Shown here: positions 1 to 8,153 of the stretch, piece by piece
Layout of the letters: each line of letters opens with the position of its first letter
Position numbering within the stretch: position 1 is the stretch's first letter
From: a bacterium
Lineage (GTDB): Bacteria > Vulcanimicrobiota > Xenobia > Xenobiales > JADMJV01
Direction: 5' to 3'
Assembly: GCA_018266105.1 (NCBI GenBank)
Contig: JAFEBA010000049.1
Coordinates: forward strand, 1 to 64,000
Length of the DNA: 64,000 bases
Made by a program: the position numbers and the translations under genes
The notes under the pieces: model-generated
The model's database searches: none
Told to the model about the DNA's origin: nothing
Seen by the model: the letters and a program-made list of their open reading frames with translations, nothing else

Positions 1-1
1 C

Positions 2-1738
2 AAAGAAGCCTCCACCCCGCCCTGGGTGGCCTACCTGCCGGGAGGTGTAGGCCAGAGCCTGGCCCTGGACTTGAAAGACCCCCAGCTCAAGTTGCTCTCC
101 CTCCAAAGCCCCGAGAAGGCCTCGGCTATGCTGAAGTCTGGTCAGATTCGAGCATGTAGCTTGTGGAATCCCTATCTTGACCAGGCCAAAGCCCAGGGTT
201 TTGAACCGAAGGGCCAGCCCTCCAACAGCCTGGAAGTCTTCGTCTTCAGTTCGGCCGGAGTGCAGACCGGTCGCCTGAACGAAGAAGACCAGGACAGCGT
301 GGTGACGGCCTGGTTCGACCTCGTCCGCCAGTTATCCGAAAAACCGGAACTGGCCCAGGTGGCCATTGCCGAGGAAAGCGACATTCCGCCGGGCCAGGTC
401 CCTTCCACACTCAAAGGCCTGCAGTTCTATTCGCTGGAGAGCATCCTGAGCAATCGAGCCAGACTCAGTGAAGACCTGAGCACTCAGATGCGCGACAAGG
501 TCAACTTGTTGTCGCTGGCGGGTCAACCGGTGGGAGGCGACATCGAGCGTCTGCAGGTCAGCCTCGACTGGCTGCTGACACTGGGGTCCGGCGCAGAGGC
601 TCCGGTCACTCCTGAGGAGACGCCCACGCCAGCCCTCGACGAGCCGGTCAGCCCCACTCCCCACCTTCCGGGTAGCGACCCTTTTGATCGGCCGGGAGGG
701 AGTTCCGGCAACGAGACGAGTCAAGCTGGAGGAGATGCCTCCCACAGCGGACGCCTGCCGGGACCGCCGGTGCTGTCAGAACCCAAAGAGCTCTGGACTT
801 CGGCCCTGGGCGCGGAACCAACCAGCCCGGTCGTGGCCAGTCCGGACGGAAGCCAACTGTTTGTAGGCCTGGCCAATGGGCATTTGTTCTGTATGGACCG
901 CAAGAACGGGAACCGAATGTGGGAATACGATTTAGGCGAGCGCATTCGCAGCGCTCCCGCCTGTCACGGAGATTTTGTGGAAGCCGCCAGTGACAGTGGC
1001 CAGGTGGCCAGTATTCGTAGGGCAGACGGGCAAAAACACTGGCAGGTTCAGGTGAGTTCAGATGTGGTGGGACCGCTCACGGAGGATGACGGAGCGCTGC
1101 TACTGGCAACCTACGACGGCACCGTCAGCGCCCTGGACCTGGGCGATGGTGCCGTCCGCTGGAGCCAGGATACCGGCGCCAACATTACTGCCGGTCTGGC
1201 CGTGGCCGAGGACAAAGTCATCGCCTGTTGCCTGGATCGCAAGGTGCGCGCCTTTGCCAAGGCGGACGGCAAAGCGGACTGGGAGGTTGAGCTGGGGGAT
1301 GCCTGCCGCGCCACTCCCTGCGTAGAATCTGGACTGATCACGGTGGGTTGTGGAGACAAGAAGGTCTACGGATTGCGCTACTCCGACGGGAGTGAAGCCT
1401 GGCGCCGAGCTCTGCCGGACGAAGTCGTCTGTGCGCCGGTGGCACTCGGTCGCAACGTCTGGGTCGGATGCAAAGATAACAACCTGCACTGCCTGGATCG
1501 GGCCACGGGCAAGGAAGTCTACTCCTACCCAACGCGCGAGCGCATTACTAACGACCTGGTGGGTTGCGGTGACACCGTTTACGCCGTCAGCCAGGACCGC
1601 CGGCTCTATGCCGTCAACGCCAACGACGGTAAGCTCCGCTTCAAACACAAGGAAGGCCAGTGGCTTCAGACTCCCTGGGTCCAAGATTCGGTGGTCTACT
1701 TACCGGTAGCCGAGGGAATTATCCGCGCCCTGAAATAA
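2..1738 (+). CDS. Solute-binding-like domain fused to PQQ-type beta-propeller (5' truncated by window edge)
   Basis: The reading frame is open to the left edge, so the true start lies outside the window; a GTG at 26 is internal. Counting from that GTG, residues 1-190 resemble the C-terminal lobe of an NMT1/SsuA-type ABC solute-binding protein, including a SLWNPYL stretch typical of that fold. A Pro/Gly/Ser-rich linker follows (about 195-250), then about eight repeats of the PQQ/YVTN type (about 255-570) with recurring DGxxxW and YALDxxDG elements. Known families suggest ligand binding outside the membrane plus a propeller scaffold, but no enzyme motif is visible and function is not assigned. 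Signal peptide and export cannot be judged because the N-terminus is missing. The stop at 1736-1738 is followed by an AT-rich stretch without a clear hairpin. Confidence 0.75.
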   Translation, partial: KEASTPPWVAYLPGGVGQSLALDLKDPQLKLLSLQSPEKASAMLKSGQIRACSLWNPYLDQAKAQGFEPKGQPSNSLEVFVFSSAGVQTGRLNEEDQDSVVTAWFDLVRQLSEKPELAQVAIAEESDIPPGQVPSTLKGLQFYSLESILSNRARLSEDLSTQMRDKVNLLSLAGQPVGGDIERLQVSLDWLLTLGSGAEAPVTPEETPTPALDEPVSPTPHLPGSDPFDRPGGSSGNETSQAGGDASHSGRLPGPPVLSEPKELWTSALGAEPTSPVVASPDGSQLFVGLANGHLFCMDRKNGNRMWEYDLGERIRSAPACHGDFVEAASDSGQVASIRRADGQKHWQVQVSSDVVGPLTEDDGALLLATYDGTVSALDLGDGAVRWSQDTGANITAGLAVAEDKVIACCLDRKVRAFAKADGKADWEVELGDACRATPCVESGLITVGCGDKKVYGLRYSDGSEAWRRALPDEVVCAPVALGRNVWVGCKDNNLHCLDRATGKEVYSYPTRERITNDLVGCGDTVYAVSQDRRLYAVNANDGKLRFKHKEGQWLQTPWVQDSVVYLPVAEGIIRALK

Positions 1739-1817
1739 TTTTATCAACATTTTTGTAACAACCTGCACCTCTCGCTCGGCATAGTTTGGAGTCGAACCAA
1801 TCCACTGGAGGTGTTCA

Positions 1818-2012
1818 TTGAAATCATCGGCTTCAAAGTCGTCCGTTCGACTCTTTTTGGGAACTCGCAGCAGTTCAGGTCGCTGCAATAACCTTTCCGC
1901 TTGGGACCGAGAGCGGGATGAGGCAAGCCTGGACGCCAGTCAATGGAATCGCGCCCTGATGGGCCTACGCAGGAATAACCCGGCCCAGCAGCCTTTGCTC
2001 CGAGATCACTAA
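1818..2012 (+). CDS. Possible small protein, 64 aa, TTG start
   Basis: This is the only plus-strand reading frame of interest in the 330-base gap 1739-2068. A strong Shine-Dalgarno sequence GGAGGTG (1807-1813) lies 4 nt upstream of a TTG, which is the main argument that it is real. The product is basic and Ser/Arg/Asn-rich with no membrane segment or recognisable motif. It ends 56 bases before the flavin monooxygenase-like gene and could be its leader ORF. An overlapping antisense frame is also open, so coding status is uncertain. Confidence 0.3.
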   Translation: MKSSASKSSVRLFLGTRSSSGRCNNLSAWDRERDEASLDASQWNRALMGLRRNNPAQQPLLRDH

Positions 2013-2068
2013 GTTTAAGAGATCCCGCCGAAGGGGAAGCTGGGCTGAAATCATCCGAAAGGCAACTC

Positions 2069-3214
2069 ATGACTCCAAAACCCTCAGCCATCTATCCCGT
2101 CATTGTGCTGGGCGCGGGGCCTGCTGGCCTGGCCGTGGCGTATGAATTGCTGAGACGGGGAATCACCCCGCTGGTGCTGGAGAAAGGTGACACGGCGGGA
2201 GCGTCCTTTGCCCAGTTTCCGCGCAACATTTACTTCGGACCCTGGCTCAATAATCTGTTGCCGGGTTCGTCCATCGACTGGGCCTGGCTCCTCAAACGCT
2301 CCACCCAGCCGGCCTACCACAAGTATCTGAAGGACTACGCCCACCAAAACCGGTTGCCCGTCCGCTGCGGTGTTCAGGTTCAATCGGTGAGCCACGATCG
2401 GGATGGGTTTCGCCTGCAAACCTCGACTGGCGAGTATCGCAGTCACCTCTTGGTCAACTGCACTGGCTATTTCACTCGTCCCTACACTCCCAATTATCCA
2501 GGCCTGGAATCCACTCGGGTGCCTCACATGCACGTATCTCAGTATCGCGACCCGGCCACCGTGCGGGAGATCCTGAATCGGCGCTCAGGTCGAATCCTGG
2601 TGGTGGGCAAGCGCCTCTCCGCCGGTGAGACCTTCGTCGAGCTGCACAACTCAGGCTACCAGATGTCGCTCAGCTACCGAGGCAAAAAGCTACGGTTTGG
2701 ACCGACCACCTGGGGCGAAGCCCTGTTTTCTCCAATCAACTGGATCTTCGAGCGCATCTCGGTGGCCCTGCGCGTGCGGAAGCACTCCTACCCCCTGATG
2801 GCCGGCGGCGACAGCAAACGTCTCATTGAGAGTGGCCAGGTTGCCACCTTCTCCAATATCGCCCGCTTCAACGAGAACACGGTCGTCTTCGAGGATGGAC
2901 GCGAGGAGCGATTTGACCTGGTTATTTTTGCAACCGGCTATCGCGCCGCCATGGCGCACCTGGAAAGCCTGCTTGGGCCCCAGCCCAATGAGCCCAAGCT
3001 GAAAAACATGGAGTCCTCGGAAATTCCCGGACTTTTCTTCCTGGGCGTGGATCAGCAGCGTACCTACCGCAGCCGTTTCTTGCGCGGCATCGTGGAAGAC
3101 TCGCGTCTGGTGGCCGAGCTGGTCGCCCGACGCGCCCAGCGCCTCCCCGCTTCACGTCGAGAACTGACGCCAGAAATGCTCACCCCCGAAAATTCCGCCA
3201 CGCTGGTCAACTAG
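2069..3214 (+). CDS. Flavin-containing monooxygenase-like FAD/NAD(P) oxidoreductase
   Basis: The protein has 381 aa. Residues 9-40 form a Rossmann dinucleotide-binding motif (VIVLGAGPAGLAVAYEL, then VLEKG), expected to bind FAD. A second nucleotide-binding region near residues 171-190 (RILVVGKRLSAGE) is a variant of the GxGxSG NADPH motif. An FATGY signature near 289-293 is typical of flavin monooxygenases and CzcO-like proteins. The family uses NADPH and O2 to oxygenate or oxidise soft nucleophiles; the substrate here is unknown. The start is supported by AAGG 8 bases upstream of the ATG. There is no signal peptide, so it is cytosolic. Its end overlaps the convergent comF-like gene by 8 bases. 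Confidence 0.85.
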   Translation: MTPKPSAIYPVIVLGAGPAGLAVAYELLRRGITPLVLEKGDTAGASFAQFPRNIYFGPWLNNLLPGSSIDWAWLLKRSTQPAYHKYLKDYAHQNRLPVRCGVQVQSVSHDRDGFRLQTSTGEYRSHLLVNCTGYFTRPYTPNYPGLESTRVPHMHVSQYRDPATVREILNRRSGRILVVGKRLSAGETFVELHNSGYQMSLSYRGKKLRFGPTTWGEALFSPINWIFERISVALRVRKHSYPLMAGGDSKRLIESGQVATFSNIARFNENTVVFEDGREERFDLVIFATGYRAAMAHLESLLGPQPNEPKLKNMESSEIPGLFFLGVDQQRTYRSRFLRGIVEDSRLVAELVARRAQRLPASRRELTPEMLTPENSATLVN

Positions 3215-3824
3215 ACCGCTCAGGCCGGGAACGAGCCACGCACAGCATCTCGACCCGCCGGGCGCCCGCCGCCAACAGAGCCTCACACGCCGCCTTCAGG
3301 GTTCGACCGCTGGTCACCACATCGTCGATCAAGACGACGGTTCCCGTCAGCGAACCGTCGTAGGTAAAATGCGCGCCCTGGGCTCGGCGAGCGGCGAAGC
3401 TTCGCAGGGACTTGCGCGGGGCCGGGTCGCCCGGGCAGCTCAAATGTGGCAGCAAGGGCCAACCGAGCTCCTGAGCAATCATTTCAGCCAGGCGCTCGGG
3501 ACCGCAGTATCCACGCCAGCGGCGCCTGCGGGCCGAGGTTGGAACCCCCACCAGCTGCCCCCCCTGGATGCCTCGCTCGCGCAATAATTGAGCCATACGC
3601 CGTCCCAGAACCTGGATCACCGCTCGATCATTACTTTCCTTGAGACGCAACACCGCTCGGCGCAGACCGCCAGTATAAACGCCTAGCGAACCCACCTGGA
3701 GTCCTTCGCGTGTTTCCCAGCCTGAATCCAGAGCCTGCAGACAACCAGAGCAAAACACACCGCCACTCCGCCGGCAATTGAGGCAGTGGGACGGAAATAA
3801 CCAACCCAGCAGGCTGGAAATCAG
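3207..3824 (-). CDS. comF: ComF family phosphoribosyltransferase-like protein (probable CTG start)
   Basis: About 205 aa if read from a CTG at 3824. The N-terminus then carries the ComF four-cysteine zinc finger (HCLNC followed by FCSGC), and the C-terminal half has the PRPP-binding phosphoribosyltransferase loop VVLIDDVVTSGRT. ComF proteins act in DNA uptake and recombination during transformation in several phyla. The first in-frame GTG (3758) would delete the first cysteine pair, so the upstream CTG is preferred. It overlaps the stop of the preceding gene as CTGA, in the manner of the ATGA overlap elsewhere in the cluster, which suggests translational coupling. No other ComF or competence gene is visible, although pilin-like genes occur further along. 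The family call is firm; the exact start is inference. Confidence 0.8.
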   Translation of the reverse strand: MISSLLGWLFPSHCLNCRRSGGVFCSGCLQALDSGWETREGLQVGSLGVYTGGLRRAVLRLKESNDRAVIQVLGRRMAQLLRERGIQGGQLVGVPTSARRRRWRGYCGPERLAEMIAQELGWPLLPHLSCPGDPAPRKSLRSFAARRAQGAHFTYDGSLTGTVVLIDDVVTSGRTLKAACEALLAAGARRVEMLCVARSRPERSS

Positions 3825-4891
3825 TCGGCGGATTCCCGCTGCTCGCCCACCACGCGGGCACCGCTGGCCAGCACAATCTTGGTGAAGCTTCGACCACTCT
3901 GGAGCATGCAGCCCGAACCGACCAGACAGTCGTCCAGACTGGACTGCGCGCCCAGGGTACAGTGGTCCCAGATGACCGAGCGACGAACTTTGGCGCCTTC
4001 TTTCACCACCGTGTTGGCACCCAACACGACCGGACCGTTCAGCTCCGCCCCGGCTTCCACACGAGCTCCCGGTCCAACCAGGACCGGTGGCCGCAGGTAG
4101 GCCTGAGGACTGACGCTGGCCCCCGGCGCCACCCAGATATGTGGACGGATCTCTTCGCCCTGGAGGTGCAGATGCGTGCGTCCTTCGAGCAACTCCCAGT
4201 GAGCCTGGCGGTAACGCAGGTGAGTTCCGATGTCCATCCAGAAAGAAGATTCCTGGACCTGATAGCCATAAAAAGGCAACCGTTGCCGAACCAGCTCCGG
4301 AAAGAGCTGTTTGCCGAAGTCATAGGCGACCTTGGGCGGAATGGACTGGAAGATCGCGGGTTCGAAAAAGTAAACGCCCGTATTGCCCCAGTTGCCTGCT
4401 CGCCCACGCACAGGTTCGGGCTTTTCCAGGTACCAGGTCACGCGATTTTGCTCATCCAACTCCAGGACGCCGACATCGGTGGTGGTCTGCAGGGGTACCA
4501 CTCCGACCGTGGCCAGCGCTCGTTTTTGACGATGGAAGTCCAGCATTTCGGTGAGGTTCAGGTCGGTGAGATCATCGGCGCCGATGACCAGGAAGGTATC
4601 CTTGAAAAAGTCCGACACATTTTTGACGCCGCCCGCGGTGCCCAGAAGATCGGGCTCGTACGAGTAGTGAATCTTGACCCCGAATCGACTACCGTCTCCC
4701 AGGTGGTCGGTGATCAAGCGATGCAGATAATGCAGGTTGATCATCACCTCTTTGAAGCCGTGACTGGCGAGCAGATCGACGATGTGCTCGATCACCGGCA
4801 CATTCAAGACCGGAACCAGCGGCTTGGGCAAGCTGTAAGTCAGCGGATACAGCTTGGTGGCGCCGCCAGCCGCCAAAATCATGGCCTTCAA
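3821..4891 (-). CDS. Sugar-1-phosphate nucleotidyltransferase with left-handed beta-helix tail (mannose-1-phosphate guanylyltransferase type)
   Basis: 356 aa. The N-terminal domain (1-235) begins MKAMILAAGGATKLYPLT, a variant of the nucleotidyltransferase signature AGGxGTRLxPLT with Gly to Ala and Arg to Lys changes, followed by SLPKPLVPV. Typical downstream motifs are GTAGGV, IGADDL, EKPEP and a WxDIGT segment. Residues 255-345 form hexapeptide repeats of a left-handed beta-helix (GPGARVEAG, LGANTVVKEGAKV). Family members make GDP-mannose or NDP-glucose for surface polysaccharide. The gene overlaps the upstream glycosyltransferase gene by 4 bases (ATGA) and the downstream comF-like gene by 4, so the three are probably co-translated. 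Substrate is not resolved; the altered signature residues leave some doubt about activity. Confidence 0.85.
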   Translation of the reverse strand: MKAMILAAGGATKLYPLTYSLPKPLVPVLNVPVIEHIVDLLASHGFKEVMINLHYLHRLITDHLGDGSRFGVKIHYSYEPDLLGTAGGVKNVSDFFKDTFLVIGADDLTDLNLTEMLDFHRQKRALATVGVVPLQTTTDVGVLELDEQNRVTWYLEKPEPVRGRAGNWGNTGVYFFEPAIFQSIPPKVAYDFGKQLFPELVRQRLPFYGYQVQESSFWMDIGTHLRYRQAHWELLEGRTHLHLQGEEIRPHIWVAPGASVSPQAYLRPPVLVGPGARVEAGAELNGPVVLGANTVVKEGAKVRRSVIWDHCTLGAQSSLDDCLVGSGCMLQSGRSFTKIVLASGARVVGEQRESAD

Positions 4892-5646
4892 GACTGCACC
4901 TGCCCCTCCGTAAGCGGGCGAACGGCCTGTTTACCCCCGCTCAGCACACGCAGCGCAAACTTGGGCAGAGCCAGCATTCGCCGCCAGCGCGTGGGCTGTA
5001 AGGCCAGGCGATAGAACCACTCCATTCCCAACTTCTGAAACAACTGCGGAGCCCGCTGCACGCGTCCCGAGAGCACGTCCAGGGTACCCCCTACCCCGAT
5101 ACCCACTCGCACGCCACAGTCGGGGCCGTAACGGGTCAGCCACAGTTCCTGACGGGGAAATCCCAAGGCCACCAATAGCACGTTGGCCCCACTCTCTTTG
5201 ATCTGCTGCACCACTTCGGCATCGTCTTTAAAATAACCGTCGCGCGCTCCGGCCACGTGAATCCCCGGCCCGATCGACAGAAGCTTGTGAGCTGCCGCCT
5301 CGGCTACACCAGGAGCCCCCCCTAGCAGGAACACTCGCAAAGACGGCCCCAGTTCGCCGGCCAGGCGCTGAGTCAATTCCACGCCGGTGACGCGTTCACG
5401 AAGGGGGTAACCGCCGTAGCGGGCTGCCAACACCGCGCCGATGCTGTCCGGCACGACCAGGGCCGCGCCACGCACAGCTTCACGGAATTCGTGATCGGTC
5501 TGAGCTCGAACGATCATTTCGGAACCGATCGTCACGATCAGATGAAACGAATCCGTCTTCAGATAGCCCCGGATGATATCCAGAGTTTGAGCCATGCTCA
5601 CACGGTCCAGTGGACAGCCAAGAATTTCCAGTCGAGGCGGAGCCAA
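4888..5646 (-). CDS. WecG/TagA/CpsF family glycosyltransferase
   Basis: 252 aa, the usual length. Family landmarks in order are VVPDSIGAV, GVELTQRLAG, VFLLGGAPGVAEA, LLVALGFPRQELW, GVGGTLDVLSGRVQRAP and EWFYRLALQPTRWRRM. Relatives transfer N-acetylmannosamine(-uronic acid) onto a lipid-linked sugar for enterobacterial common antigen, teichoic acid linkage units or capsule. The C-terminal basic/hydrophobic segment fits peripheral membrane association. The start is a TTG placed 5-6 bases after GGAGGAGG, which lies inside the end of the upstream kinase gene. It overlaps the nucleotidyltransferase gene by 4 bases, suggesting the two supply and use an activated sugar in the same glycan pathway. 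Donor identity is inference. Confidence 0.9.
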   Translation of the reverse strand: MAPPRLEILGCPLDRVSMAQTLDIIRGYLKTDSFHLIVTIGSEMIVRAQTDHEFREAVRGAALVVPDSIGAVLAARYGGYPLRERVTGVELTQRLAGELGPSLRVFLLGGAPGVAEAAAHKLLSIGPGIHVAGARDGYFKDDAEVVQQIKESGANVLLVALGFPRQELWLTRYGPDCGVRVGIGVGGTLDVLSGRVQRAPQLFQKLGMEWFYRLALQPTRWRRMLALPKFALRVLSGGKQAVRPLTEGQVQS

Positions 5647-5649
5647 GTT

Positions 5650-6870
5650 CTACTCCTCCTCCAGCCAGGTCACGTCACCCGCAGGCAGCGAGACGCGAAA
5701 ACGGGTGCCTTCGTGAAGTTTACTCTCGACCCGTAGCTCACCCCCGTGGGCTTCCACGATATGCATGGCAATCGACAGGCCCAGTCCACGTCCCCCGAAG
5801 CGAGCAGCACTGCCCTTCTCCACTCGGTAAAAACGCTCGAAAATTCTCGGCAACTCTTCCTCAGGAATACCGGTCCCGCGGTCAATGACTTCAATCTCGG
5901 CCCTTTCTCGAGTATGACTGAGCTTGATAGTCACCACCCCCTGGGCTGGACTGTACTTGATGGCATTGTCCACCAGGTTGGTCACGACCTGACTGAGGCG
6001 ATCTTCGTCGGCACGCCAGAGCGGGAAATTATCGTCCGACTCGACCTCGATGGTCACTCCGGTGGCCTTACCGTGAGGTGCCAGCACAGCGGCTGTATGG
6101 CGGCACAGCCCCACCAGATCGACCTCATTAAAGTGCATCTCCACCTGATGAGCTTCGATCATGGAGAGGTCTAGCAAATCGCGGATGAGCCGCTCCAGGC
6201 GACCGGCCTCGTCGTAAATCACCTTCATCCAGCGCTGGGCCAGTTCGGGTTCGGAAAGCGCCCCCTCCAGCAGGGTCTCAGCATAGCCCTTGATGCAGGT
6301 GAGTGGAGTCCGCAATTCGTGAGACACATTGGAGACGAAGGTGAGCATAATCTCTTCCAGCTCGGTCTTCAGGGCCGCTTCCTTACGCGCTTCGTGCACC
6401 AGACGATCCACCGGAACCTGGGGATCATACTTGAGTACCGTGTATCCACCGCGCAGGTCGATCTTTTCTTTGACCCCCAGCCGGGCGGCCGTCTCGTTGA
6501 TCATAAAGCTCAGTTTTTGCAGCACTCGATTGGAGATCAGCTTGAGGTCGGACTTGGCAAAAGCTTCCTTGCGGCGGGGCGGCGAGAACAGGTAGATCAC
6601 GAAGAAGTCGACTTCAGGTCCGCCCACCGCGATCAAGTCTTCATCGCGAAAGAGTTTGCCGCGCTGCTTGTTCAGGGTCTCCCCCAGGGCCTGGAGCAGA
6701 CGCTGCCCCACCTCGGGTCCGTGGGTCTCGATCAGGCGCCCGAACTCGATCACATCGAAGTAAAGAAAGCCGACTTGTTCGCGTTGCTTGAGTTCCCGAT
6801 CGACCCTCTCCAGCACACTCTTCAGGAAAGGCAGATCGGAGTGAGCTTCAGGCAAGGTTTTGCTATCCAC
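5650..6870 (-). CDS. Sensor histidine kinase with degenerate GGDEF-like N-terminal domain
   Basis: 406 aa, no signal peptide or membrane segment, so a soluble kinase. Residues 15-150 resemble a GGDEF nucleotide-cyclase fold (FLYFDVIEFGRLIETHG), but the active-site signature reads GGPEVDFF instead of GG[DE]EF, so cyclase activity is unlikely. The HisKA domain carries the phospho-accepting His in SNVSHELRTPLTCIKG (about residues 190-205). The ATPase domain has N box NLVDNAIKYS, G1 DRGTGIP, F box FERFYRV and G2 GGRGLGLSIA. GTG start with AGGAGA about 9 bases upstream. No response regulator gene is adjacent; the partner must be elsewhere. The WecG-like gene begins 3 bases after its stop, hinting that it shares transcription with glycan genes. 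Confidence 0.9.
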   Translation of the reverse strand: MDSKTLPEAHSDLPFLKSVLERVDRELKQREQVGFLYFDVIEFGRLIETHGPEVGQRLLQALGETLNKQRGKLFRDEDLIAVGGPEVDFFVIYLFSPPRRKEAFAKSDLKLISNRVLQKLSFMINETAARLGVKEKIDLRGGYTVLKYDPQVPVDRLVHEARKEAALKTELEEIMLTFVSNVSHELRTPLTCIKGYAETLLEGALSEPELAQRWMKVIYDEAGRLERLIRDLLDLSMIEAHQVEMHFNEVDLVGLCRHTAAVLAPHGKATGVTIEVESDDNFPLWRADEDRLSQVVTNLVDNAIKYSPAQGVVTIKLSHTRERAEIEVIDRGTGIPEEELPRIFERFYRVEKGSAARFGGRGLGLSIAMHIVEAHGGELRVESKLHEGTRFRVSLPAGDVTWLEEE

Positions 6871-6963
6871 GGAATGACATCTCCTGTCCTCTTATGAAAA
6901 ACCGCACCACCGGAGTGATGCGGCCAAATCGTTCGGTTTGGGGCCGGTCGGCCCTGCTCAGAT

Positions 6964-7185
6964 TCAGGCTTGTTGACGCTGCTGATTGAGCTTCCGACCC
7001 TGGGCCAACAGTTTTTCGGCCTCTTCGAGCAATTCTTTGACCTTTTCAGCGCGGGGGTCTTTCTTGCGATTCTGACTTTCCCAGTAGTGGTAACTGATCC
7101 CGGCCACCAGCGTTACCAGCAATCCTGCCCCAACACCAATTGATATCCAGGTCCAGACACTGGGGCGATTCTCTGTGTTCTCCAT
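6964..7185 (-). CDS. Small single-pass membrane protein with coiled-coil tail
   Basis: 73 aa. A polar N-terminus of about 12 residues is followed by one hydrophobic span (WISIGVGAGLLVTLVAGISY, about 11-30). A highly charged helical tail follows (KVKELLEEAEKLLAQGRKL), predicted to be coiled coil. ATG start with a strong Shine-Dalgarno GGAGGTG 4 bases upstream. It sits in the same strand series as the histidine kinase. The architecture is like YtxH-type or envelope-tethering microproteins, but no family can be named. Confidence 0.7.
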   Translation of the reverse strand: MENTENRPSVWTWISIGVGAGLLVTLVAGISYHYWESQNRKKDPRAEKVKELLEEAEKLLAQGRKLNQQRQQA

Positions 7186-7241
7186 TGCGCACCTCCAGTT
7201 AGACTCTTCCAGATTTTTCCGGATGGGGCCGGCAAAATCCT

Positions 7242-7592
7242 TTAGTCGTCGCTCTTTGAACCCTTTTTACGACTGATGATGAAGCGCACGATTCCGACCA
7301 GGACACTGAACACGATCCCCAAGATCGGAGCGATCACTCCAAAGGCTTTGTTGTTGAAGAGCGGGATACTCGGGTCGACCATGATATAACCGCCGAAGAG
7401 ACCTGACATCGGAAGATGGTCGCCGTTGGGAAGATTGAAGGTGGCGTCACCCAGGGCGAAATAAATGAAGACTCCGATAGCGACCTGGATCAGGATATTG
7501 CGCAGCACCGTCGGTAGCTTGGCTGGCAGAAAAGCGACTCCGATAATAACCAGGAGGCAGATGACGGTGAAACTTGCTGGAAAGGTGATCAT
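7242..7592 (-). CDS. Small integral membrane protein, three predicted helices
   Basis: 116 aa with three hydrophobic segments, approximately residues 5-23, 31-47 and 84-108, and a basic C-terminus (RFIISRKKGSKSDD) that should face the cytoplasm. The loop between helices 2 and 3 (about 48-82) is polar and Gly/Pro-rich. No family motif was recognised. GGAAGAA lies 9 bases before the ATG. It stands between a secreted zinc-finger protein and a one-helix membrane protein, so the three may form a membrane-associated group, though this is only positional. Confidence 0.7.
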   Translation of the reverse strand: MITFPASFTVICLLVIIGVAFLPAKLPTVLRNILIQVAIGVFIYFALGDATFNLPNGDHLPMSGLFGGYIMVDPSIPLFNNKAFGVIAPILGIVFSVLVGIVRFIISRKKGSKSDD

Positions 7593-7636
7593 TGGCGGTT
7601 ATTCTTCCGCCCGCAGGCTTCCCCTCTCCCGGAATT

Positions 7637-8140
7637 TCATTTTTGCAGTACGAAGCGATCGACGCGCTTTGGAAAGGTTGGATCCAGATCGGCGGGAGAT
7701 GGCGTGGTTTGAGGCTGAACCTCGATCACTGTGGACAGCTTGCCCTGAGGGGACACGATTTCCAGAGGGTACTTTCCGGGACCCAAGTCCGCACCAAAGC
7801 GACCCTGCTCATCGGTGGAGCGCTGCCAGCCTCCGGCTTCACTCTGAAAGCTGAGGGCTGCGGCCGGCACCACCGTCACGCCGTCGGGCGCGTAAACATG
7901 TCCCTCGACATAGGTGGGCCGATGGGGTCCCGGGATGACGAACTGGACCTGCTTCTTGCCGTGGCAGCGCCCGCACTTCTTCTGGGCGACCTGACCGCTG
8001 CCCGCGCACTGCGGACAGGCCATCAGGGTCAACTGGTCACCATCGGCCATGGCCGGGCGGCGCAGGACGCCTCCCCAGTAAAGAAAGGAAGGAGTCAACA
8101 TCATCAATAGGGACAGGATCAACAGTGCCTTGGGTCTCAT
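7637..8140 (-). CDS. Exported protein with DnaJ-type CxxCxGxG zinc-binding motif
   Basis: 167 aa from the ATG (an adjacent GTG three bases earlier is possible). The N-terminus has a basic, strongly hydrophobic signal segment (KALLILSLLMMLTPSFLY). Shortly after it come two cysteine knuckles, CPQCAGSG and CGRCHGKK, the CxxCxGxG spacing of the DnaJ cysteine-rich region, expected to bind one zinc. The remainder (about 75-150) resembles a carboxypeptidase-regulatory/CNA-B-like beta-sandwich (EGHVYAPDG, DEQGRFGADLGPGKY). No J domain is present, so it is not a chaperone of the DnaJ type. The combination outside the cytoplasm is unusual; function unknown. It follows the NUDIX gene by 13 bases. Confidence 0.75.
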   Translation of the reverse strand: MRPKALLILSLLMMLTPSFLYWGGVLRRPAMADGDQLTLMACPQCAGSGQVAQKKCGRCHGKKQVQFVIPGPHRPTYVEGHVYAPDGVTVVPAAALSFQSEAGGWQRSTDEQGRFGADLGPGKYPLEIVSPQGKLSTVIEVQPQTTPSPADLDPTFPKRVDRFVLQK

Positions 8141-8153
8141 CACGTGCTGAGGC

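Noticed and set aside
1780..1815. tRNA-like T-arm (GGTTCGACTCC on the minus strand)
   Set aside because: Only the TTCGA loop looks right; the T stem has a mismatch and no matching acceptor or anticodon arm is found upstream on that strand.
3962..5014. 350-aa open frame opposite the sugar nucleotidyltransferase and glycosyltransferase genes
   Set aside because: Antisense shadow of two genes with clear family motifs; high GC makes long opposite-strand frames common here.
6941..6954. GGGCCGGTCGGCCC palindrome as terminator
   Set aside because: The central loop would be only 2 bases and neither side carries a T tract.
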